In this document: in pieces, positions 57,561 to 64,000 of the stretch
How positions within the stretch are numbered: the stretch's first letter is position 1
Layout of the letters: every line of letters starts with the position of its first letter
From: Papaver somniferum
Lineage: Eukaryota; Streptophyta; Magnoliopsida; Ranunculales; Papaveraceae
DNA length: 64,000 bases
Assembly (NCBI RefSeq): GCF_003573695.1
Contig: NC_039362.1
Location: 114,493,120-114,557,119, forward strand
Direction of reading: 5' to 3'
Notes under the pieces: model-generated
Seen by the model: only the letters and a program-made list of their open reading frames with translations
Told to the model about the DNA's origin: nothing
Database searches by the model: none
Made by a program: the position numbers and the translations under genes

Positions 57561-59127
57561 ATTAGAAGAATAACTAGAGTTTGGAATAGCCATTATTGTG
57601 ATTACACATAGCTGTGTCCAACGTTTTCATCTTCTTCTTTTTTAGATTTATTGGTTTAATTCTAAATTGTTTGGAAGATGATTTTTTCAGTAATAATCTT
57701 TCTGGTTTTATGTATTGCAATATTGTTATGGGATATGTGTGTTTGCGTCCGTGAACTTGATTGTCCCATATCTTGTCAAAAGTAAAGTCGTTCATGAATT
57801 GATATGCATCTATTGATGAAAGAGTGAATGGACTTTTGACAAATACAAAAGTTAATCCTATATTGTCAATCTTTGATGAAAGATAGGTTAAAATCTTTTG
57901 TTTGCAAGGATTATGTCTATTGTATGTCATTGTGAAAATAGTGATGGAAAATAGAATGAATCCTTGAATATTCCGCAGTAATTGATCTTCCCTGATCCAT
58001 ATTTTATGTATTACTGTGAGGCTCCGTAAAGTGTATTATGTTGAGCATTAAACAACCAAGTTGATTATTTTTTATTAGCTATGTTGTTGTTCCGTAAGGT
58101 ACTTTATGTCGAGCATTTTCAACTAAATTAATCACCTTGTTTGGTTATTTAGTTGTTGCTCCGTAAGCTTTCTTATGTTGAGCATGACCAATTAAATTGA
58201 TTACTTTTGTGATTAATTTGTTTGTGTATTTCAATTAGATTAATTATGGGTTCTCTTGTGATTAATCTAATTGTATTTTTTAAGTCTCCATAAGTTTACT
58301 TGTGCTCAGCATTTTCGGTTAAATTCATCATGGACTTCTTGTGGTTAATTTAATATTTTGGATTCAAATTCATACTTGTATGTGATTTGTTATGTCCAAA
58401 GAAATCCTTCTTTTCTCTTTCGAAATTAAGGTCGCTCTTGTTGTTTCCTTGGGAATGACATTTTAGAGGGGAGAGTTCTTTTTGAACTTGCGCTTAATTG
58501 CCATATCTTTGTGGGGAGTGCGGCTGTGGAATATTATAGGGGTTATCTTGTATCTTTAAACTCCTTGATGAATGAATTTAGCTTCGGCTTTATGATTGCA
58601 TCTAAAGAACAAGTTGATATTTTTACTTTCTTTTGGTCAAGAAATGTCTCTTTCGGAAATTTCATTAGGATCCCGTTCTTGTACCTTTGCCAATTTTATT
58701 GACAAAAAGGGGGAGAATTAATTTGTAGTTCACACTACAAATACATATGGTTTTCAGATCATTATGTAAGGGGGAGTAGTTTCCATGTGAGATGAAGTAT
58801 TGACTAAGGGGGAGTGATACATATCACCATAGTATTGTTGTTGAAGTTGTGATACAATTGAACTTTGACGTTGTGTAATGATACTATGACATTGTATAAC
58901 AATGATTGAGAACTATGGTTTTCTTGTTGTTATAGCTACGGATTTTCAACAACGATGATACTAAACTTACAACCTTTGGGATCATTGGAGTACTTGGAAG
59001 TGATGAAGATTTCGAGTAATGTTGAAGGTTAGGCATGTGGAATAGGAGCTACAAAAGTTAATGTATTTATTTTTTGTATTCCATATGTATTAATAGTTTT
59101 GCGACTAAAATTGACAAAGAGGGAGAT
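57561..59127 (+). other. 3' untranslated tail of copia element E
   Basis: Inverse match to D's tail (15304-16915) from about 57780. Non-coding; contains GGGGGAG tracts near 58690, 58770 and 58810 and the polypurine tract ACAAAGAGGGAGAT at 59113-59126, directly before the 3' LTR. The short frame at 58511-58702 has no known domain. Confidence 0.75.
58010..58340. repeat. Degenerate tandem array in the E tail
   Basis: Units of about 70-90 bases with GTTGCTCCGTAAGCTTTCTTATGTTGAGCAT-type cores (GCTCCGTAAG ... TTATGTTGAGCAT) near 58020, 58090, 58160 and 58288, each followed by CAATTAAATTGATTA-like spacer. Orthologous to 16140-16610 in D. Confidence 0.65.
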
Positions 59128-59912
59128 TGTTAGATCATTGCGCGGTCGAACTCGCATGCGTTGCTATCTCAAGCATGTTTGTCAATGTTAATGATAAAAA
59201 CTATAAGTCTTGATTTCTAGCCTACATAGCTAAAGGTCTCGGACTAGGATAGAAAGTGTAGTTGAGCTCAAGACTCCATGGAAATCATCATACAAGACGA
59301 AGGACTACTCAAGGAACTGGTGGATCTTCATCGACTAAAAGGTATGTGGAGACTTGAACTTATCTGTCACTCAAAAGTCTATCTATTATATCTCCTACTC
59401 TTGAGACAAAAGTCGTTTTTATATATAGACTTTCATTATGCACATTCGCTATTTCGAGCCGAGTTTATCTCGTCTATCTATTTCTCGAAATATGTGTTGG
59501 TAAGCTTTCTCTTTAGCCGAATTCATCTTTACTTAGTGACGAAAGTCATGTTATGTTTCAATCACTTTGAACATTGCTCTGACGAAAAATGGTCTGTGAA
59601 TAACGGCTATATCCGTCCTCTGAGAATGTTTCAATGATTGAAATGATAGTTTAGATTACATAATCATTGGTAGCATATAAGCATTGTTGTGGAAACACAT
59701 ATATGTATAAGTCCTTATTCCTTGAACCAAAGTTTGCGAACTTTGTTTATCAAGAGAAACGGAAGTGGCGCGAACTAAGTCCGCGAACTGGCAGAAGTTC
59801 TCGACCCGAGAATTTCTGCTAGAGTATGTGAACTCCTTCCATGAGCTTAATTCCGCGAACCCAGTCCGCGGACTTGAGAAGGTTATATTCTAAAGTCGGT
59901 TGTTCTTGAACT
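59128..59912 (+). repeat. 3' LTR of E, truncated after 785 bp
   Basis: TGTTAGATCATTGCGCGGTC start after the polypurine tract; follows the 5' LTR up to TTGTTCTTGAACTAA and then stops, passing into element F LTR sequence. Lacks the hairpin seen in the 5' LTR. Confidence 0.85.
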
Positions 59913-60126
59913 AAATACACCCAGAACGGAGCATGTAGCAACAATCCTGATATTCTGTGGATTTATAACATTATTAATTAATGCATGATTAGCCTTGTAT
60001 TTCCTGTGTTGTTCCCGCAGAACTCTCATTATTGGTGCGACATGACGACTGAGTGTTGCTCTTAGCAGAGTAACACGAATCTCCAAGTGTCAATAGTGAG
60101 GCATGCACGAAATACCCGTACAGGCT

Positions 60127-60192
60127 ACATCTCTCGGTGTGTTATACTAGCCCGATTGAGCATCTCTCGGTGTGTTATACTAGCCCGATTGA
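60127..60192. repeat. 33-bp direct repeat, two copies
   Basis: CATCTCTCGGTGTGTTATAC... occurs twice in tandem, 33 bases each. The same doublet is in the 3' LTR at 63607-63672, so it predates insertion of F. Confidence 0.95.
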
Positions 60193-60459
60193 GCATATTT
60201 CCTACGGGAAATCTGGACTGCCCATGTCAGTCTCAAAAACGATCACGACCACGCAGGTTGGCCGCATGATTTAACCAGCCTAGACGATCCTTAGCAGGAG
60301 CAGGCTATCACCGCAATGACCACCAGCGGGCCCGTTTATGCCCTGGACGGTCGAACACATGTTATGCCCCCAAATAGCCACCAAACGCCAGCCCTGAAGA
60401 AGGATGGTCGAGCTGGTATGGAGTGGCTAGTATGCGCAAGACTGTCAAAAACAGTCTCA

Positions 60460-61390
60460 AAGAAGTCGCGACCGTCCAACTTCGCAAGCCAAGTTGGACG
60501 GCTTGGATCATCCCGCGATTGATTGGGGAAGCGTTGGCATGTACATTGGGGGCCCACTTTTCACCTACCTGATCGGTTCTCTCACGACCAAGCAATGGAG
60601 CAATAAGTGATTGCTCAAAACATGGCTGGCGTGATGCTTTAAAAGCCGTGGAAGTCCACTAGTGTCTTTAATTGATCACAACCATCCAACTTCGCAAGCA
60701 TGGTTGGATGTCTTAGATCACACCTATGACCACGAGGCAGGTACGGACACGTTCACCTTCGGCCCAATGTGGACCCCGCATAGTCGGCCTCCCCAAGGGA
60801 GGAGCATAGCTTTCAAAACTATTTGGTTGGAGTTTCATGCGCACGACCTATCCAAAACCCTAATTAGGGTTTGCGGCATGTTAGATGTGTCGTTAATCGA
60901 TCACGAGCGTCCATCTTCGCAAGCTTGGATGGAGGGTGTAGATATAGACTTAAAAGGTCCTCAAGCATGTCAACATGATCATTGTGGGCCCATCTACACG
61001 CATGACCGATCGGCCTAGGCCAACCATGGACGAACGCCTCGAAACGCGCGCCCAAAGTAGGCATGTCGTGCGGTTTTCAATTCCTTTGTGCAACGGATTT
61101 CTGTCGAAACCCGATCTCAACCACTCATCTTTGCCGGTCAAATTGAGTGGCCTAGATTGTATCTTCGCGAGACGAGCCAGCATGGACATGTACACTGACG
61201 GGCCACCTCCATGCAGGACCGATCGGTCCCACCAAAACTGGCTCCCATGCTTGAATTCGATCAATCCAAAGAGTGATGCTTGCGCACCTCTTTAAAACCT
61301 AATATTCCATCAACGGTCGCAGATGAGGGTCTTAAGCCATCTCGTCCGTCCAACTTCGCTAGCTTGTCGGACAACCTAGGTTAAGAGCTA
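60460..61390. repeat. About 210-230-bp subrepeats in the F LTR
   Basis: Cores CCAACTTCGCAAGC or close variants near 60476, 60686, 60911 and 61349 (plus a weaker one near 61120), each flanked by GATCAC-ACC and TTGGATGGNTTAGAT. C's LTR has the same core inverted at about 222-bp spacing. Confidence 0.7.
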
Positions 61391-61659
61391 GACGACCAAT
61401 GAAGCGTCTCTGTAATCACCGTCAGCCACTCTTCCACGTGGAGTGATCGGCCATGAGATGGCTCGCCCATGAGGCTTCCAGAATTTGTCTCCCGTAGAAA
61501 AAGTAGTTGCGTTACCAAAGGAGATTGCACCTGGGACTTGAGAGGTACATACAGATCCTCCATGTCAAGAGCTTCATCATATTTGCATAACCTATTAGTT
61601 AAGTCATTCGCATGAAGGAACTTTCCTACTCCTCAAAGACACGATCCAAAGATGATAAT

Positions 61660-61800
61660 GGCAAAGGAGTATGACTGGGGAATGCTTAGCACTGCCCATC
61701 TCAAAGATGGTGAATTCAGAGAGATACAAGCACGCTATCATTATGATTCCAAGATGTCCAAAGACGAGGATATACTCAAGTGAGCATACGTAAATACGGC
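61660..61800 (+). pseudogene. Protease-start remnant of element F
   Basis: ATG-containing frame reads MAKEYDWGMLSTAHLKDGEF (about 61668-61730), the conserved sequence just before the Tat-type protease active site in A, B and C. After FREIQARYHYDSK the frame is lost; the D-T-G triad and the rest of the protease are missing. Upstream KSFA and NFPTPQRHDPK resemble the A region (RSPFRKYF). Clearly a remnant. Confidence 0.6.
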
Positions 61801-61916
61801 CTCATGAACCTAGCGTGACAACATCTATCAAGTCAAAAGCTCAGTGGATACTCGTGGGAAGGGGACTGTATGCCTCTTCTATATTCCATGAAGAAACATC
61901 AAGAAAGCCATCGGTT

Positions 61917-62135
61917 TCAGCTTCTCCCTCTAATAACGATACGATCTCTACCATTGTATGAAGGGTGCCAAGTTCGTGCAAGTTGACACCACGCCTCTCC
62001 TTGCCAGTCTCTTCTGATCACAGTTGCTGCCAAGAACCGTTGTTGCTCGTCGATTGATACCATCCAGAGCTTCACCATATCAATGACCACTACGTACAAA
62101 AGGTAATCTAAAAACTTCGGCATATTTTTAACCAT
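61917..62135 (-). CDS. Possible antisense frame of F, part 1 (72 aa)
   Basis: Minus-strand frame MVKNMPKFLDYLLYVVVIDM with a later Trp/Arg-rich stretch. It is positioned where A and C carry antisense ORFs, but has no recognised domain. Low confidence; could be chance. Confidence 0.2.
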   Translation of the reverse strand: MVKNMPKFLDYLLYVVVIDMVKLWMVSIDEQQRFLAATVIRRDWQGEAWCQLARTWHPSYNGRDRIVIRGRS

Positions 62136-62319
62136 GGAGAAGTAATATGATTACTAGTACGAAGTCTAGATGGCGATACCTTTATTATGGTAGACCCATC
62201 GGGCATACAAGATAGAGCCACATAGACCACGCTTGGGAACTGAGGCTCAGCATGAAATTCCTTCGCCGTCAGTCAAGAACTTCTTCAGCACAAGAGATAT
62301 GGTCAATCAAGAAGCATGT

Positions 62320-62480
62320 AATTCGCAATGGGAAACCAAACTGAAGCAGAAGTCGCTTCAATGCTCTCTCTCCAGAAGAAGCCGCTTCAATGCTCCCTCC
62401 AGCAGAAGCCGCTTCAATGCTCTCTCTCCAGAAGAAATCGCTTCAATACTTCAACGCTCTCTGCAGGACCCACATTCACA
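62320..62480 (-). pseudogene. Antisense acidic-repeat remnant of F
   Basis: The minus strand reads repeated SIEAAS units separated by GG/SGE (GAAGCGGCTTCT-type codons, seen on the + strand as AGAAGCCGCTTCAATGCT, three to four copies from 62345 to 62450). The same codons encode the VEAAS-x-ED repeats in C (30300-30510). Frame is interrupted by stops. Confidence 0.5.
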
Positions 62481-62499
62481 TTTGAGCACACAAGGTTGA

Positions 62500-62980
62500 T
62501 TTTTGAGCAAAGCAAGCACGCGGTGGGTCCCACGTTCGAGCGAAGCAGGCAGCAAGGACGGTGTTTGGTCAAGGCAGCAAGGACGGTGTTTGGTCAAGGC
62601 AGCAAGGACGGTGTTTGGTCGAAGTAGCAAGGATGAGATTCGAGCAAGCACATCAACCGTACGGGCAAAGCAGGCACAGGACATGGCCGACGTTTGAAAC
62701 ATGTACACGGTGGACCCGTGTTTGATCGAAGCATGCACAGCTGCCCATGTTCAAAGCAAGCATGCTCACATCGGGTCCCACGTTCGACCGAAGCAGGCGC
62801 GCAGTGGACCCACGTTTAACCGAAGCAGGCACATCAAGCCCCACGTTCAATCAAACAGGCGCATGATGAGTCCCACGGTTGAGCGAAGTAGGCGGGCCCA
62901 CATGCCTATCAAACAGGTGCAACAGGGTGACGTTTGGTCGAAGCATATACATGGTAGGGTCCATATTCGTCCAGAGTTAC
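62500..62980. repeat. Minisatellite region in F
   Basis: A perfect 25-bp unit AGCAAGGACGGTGTTTGGTC... occurs at 62551, 62576 and 62601, with a partial fourth. Around it, longer degenerate units with GAAGCAGGC, TGGACCCACGTT or GGTCCCACGTTCGA recur about every 35-45 bases to about 62960. On the opposite strand it follows the antisense repeats of F. Confidence 0.85.
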
Positions 62981-63216
62981 ATGCACGGTTTTCTACGGGA
63001 AGAGGAGCATACAAGTTATATTCCCTTCTTGGCTCAAATACCCGAAGGAGGAAACCGGTCCCACCAAGGTCGTGGTCGCACCTGGCGTACTCACATGGAC
63101 GATTTCCAATACGGCCGGCCAGAGTCCCTCCAGGTAAACTTCCTTTGTCTTTTCTTTTTACGTTGTATACGTCACCATCTCATGCCTACCCCACAATAGT
63201 GTAACCATTATGCGCT

Positions 63217-63230
63217 AGGAAGGGGACTTA
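63217..63230 (+). other. Polypurine tract of F
   Basis: AGGAAGGGGACTTA immediately before the LTR start TGTTGATGGAGG. C has the similar AGCAGGGGACTTAA. Confidence 0.8.
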
Positions 63231-63231
63231 A

Positions 63232-64000
63232 TGTTGATGGAGGATTTTTGTTCAAGGCTAAAATTGTAAAAGCCGAACTTAATACGCTGACATCCTGCAG
63301 AGGATAAATCTATCCGAGTGATTAATACTTCTTCACTTTACTAATTTACCTAGAATGGAGCATGTGGAAACAATCCCAGTATTTTGTGAATTAAATACAC
63401 CCAGAACGGAGCATGTAGCAACAATCCCGATATTCTGTGGATTTATAGCATTATTAATTAATGCATGATTAGCCTTGTATTTCCTGTGATGTTCCCGCAG
63501 AACTCTCATTATTGGTGCGGCATGACGACTGAGTGTTGCTCTTAGCAGAGTAACACGAATCTCCAAGTGTCAATAGTGAGGCATGCACGAAATACCCGTA
63601 CAGGCTACATCTCTCGGTGTGTTATACTAGCCCGATTGAGCATCTCTCGGTGTGTTATACTAGCCCGATTGAGCATATTTCCTAAGGGAAATCTGGACTT
63701 CCCATGTCAGTCTCAGAAACGATCACGACCACGCAGGTTGGCCGCATGATTTAACCAGCCTAGACGATCCTCAGCAGGAGCAGGCTATCACCGCAATGAC
63801 CACCAGCGGGCCCGTTTATGCCCTGGACGGTCGAACAAATGCTATGCCCCCAAATAGCCACCAAACGCCAGCCCTGAAGAAGGATGGTCGAGCTGGTATG
63901 GAGTGGATAGTATGCGCAACACTGTCAAAAACAGTCTCAAAGAAGTCGCGACCGTCCAACTTCCCAAGCCAAGTTGGACGGCTTGGATCGTCCCGCGATT
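63232..64000 (+). repeat. 3' LTR of F, continuing beyond the window
   Basis: Starts TGTTGATGGAGGATTTTTG. Includes a near-duplicate of about 45 bases at its start region (AATGGAGCATGTGGAAACAA at 63355 and AACGGAGCATGTAGCAACAA at 63405). From 63393 it matches the 5' copy closely. Confidence 0.85.

Larger units (their letters stand above)
59913..61600 (+). repeat. 5' LTR of F, lacking its first 161 bp
   Basis: Aligns with 63393-64000 from AAATACACCCAGAACGG onward, with about 14 differences in 608 bases counted by eye. The missing first 161 bases (63232-63392 in the 3' copy) were replaced by the E LTR. The right end is not defined; no TGGCGACC primer site was found, so LTR end, primer site and gag are probably deleted. 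The short plus frames (60087-61295) are chance. Confidence 0.7.
59913..64000 (+). mobile_element. Element F: Tat-type element, internally deleted, running off the window
   Basis: Order: truncated 5' LTR (59913 to about 61600), a protease remnant (about 61660), antisense acidic-repeat region, minisatellite, polypurine tract (63217-63230) and 3' LTR (63232 onward). The two LTR copies align at a constant offset of 3,480. No reverse transcriptase, integrase or recognisable gag. The LTR subrepeats (CCAACTTCGCAAGC cores) are related to those of C. Confidence 0.75.

Noticed and set aside
59278..59637. 119-aa plus frame in the E 3' LTR
   Set aside because: The 5' LTR and D do not keep the frame; low-complexity Leu/Phe/Tyr-rich chance frame.
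62233..63204. Overlapping plus-strand frames of 88-167 aa, Arg/Ser/His-rich
   Set aside because: They are produced by the minisatellite and the antisense repeat, differ in phase and carry no domain.

Overview
This window is plant nuclear DNA, from a eudicot with a large repeat-rich genome. It is AT-rich, carries LTR retrotransposons with tRNA-type primer sites, an L1-type LINE, hAT and Stowaway-like DNA elements, and shows no sign of a bacterial or phage gene. I see no convincing single-copy host gene, tRNA or rRNA. The species cannot be named from sequence alone; a Ranunculales/Papaver-like genome is only a guess.

Almost every base belongs to a stack of nested transposable elements, several with target-site duplications (TSDs) that can be read directly. 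From the left: element A (+, Tat-type Ty3/gypsy, 1-6912) sits in the 3' tail of element K (+, Athila-like, 6913-9347). K interrupts the pol region of element B (-, Tat-type, 9348-40173), which also holds a hAT remnant (9627-10429). The 5' LTR of B is split by element C (-, Tat-type, 12265-37718, TSD GGGAC). Inside C lie copia deletion derivative D (12855-17592, TSD CCCCA), solo-LTR-like G (19346-26110, TSD TCGGG, with a LINE piece and a 1,839-bp tandem duplication), solo-LTR-like L (26636-29648, TSD ATATC) and a hAT-type MITE (34418-34989, TSD ATCTCCAC) at the edge of C's primer-binding site. B itself interrupts the gag of element H (-, 40174-41327).

The right third starts with a copia element E (+; 5' LTR 41665-44121, tail 57561-59127, cut 3' LTR 59128-59912). 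Its gag is interrupted by a nearly full L1-type LINE J (-, 44359-49240), followed by an Athila element I (+, 49241 to about 57560) with readable gag, protease, reverse transcriptase, RNase H and integrase but broken by stops, frameshifts and a lost integrase catalytic residue. Element F (+, Tat-type, 59913 to beyond the window) ends the window; its two LTR copies differ by only about 2 percent.

The most interesting pattern is in the Tat-type elements. In A, C and F a gag/protease remnant is followed, without reverse transcriptase, RNase H or most of integrase, by an open frame on the opposite strand. Such antisense ORFs are known from the Tat lineage; here they appear in elements that look non-autonomous. 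Other points to check are a 122-bp-arm hairpin in the E LTR, long-period tandem arrays inside LTRs, and a MITE that duplicated part of a primer-binding site.
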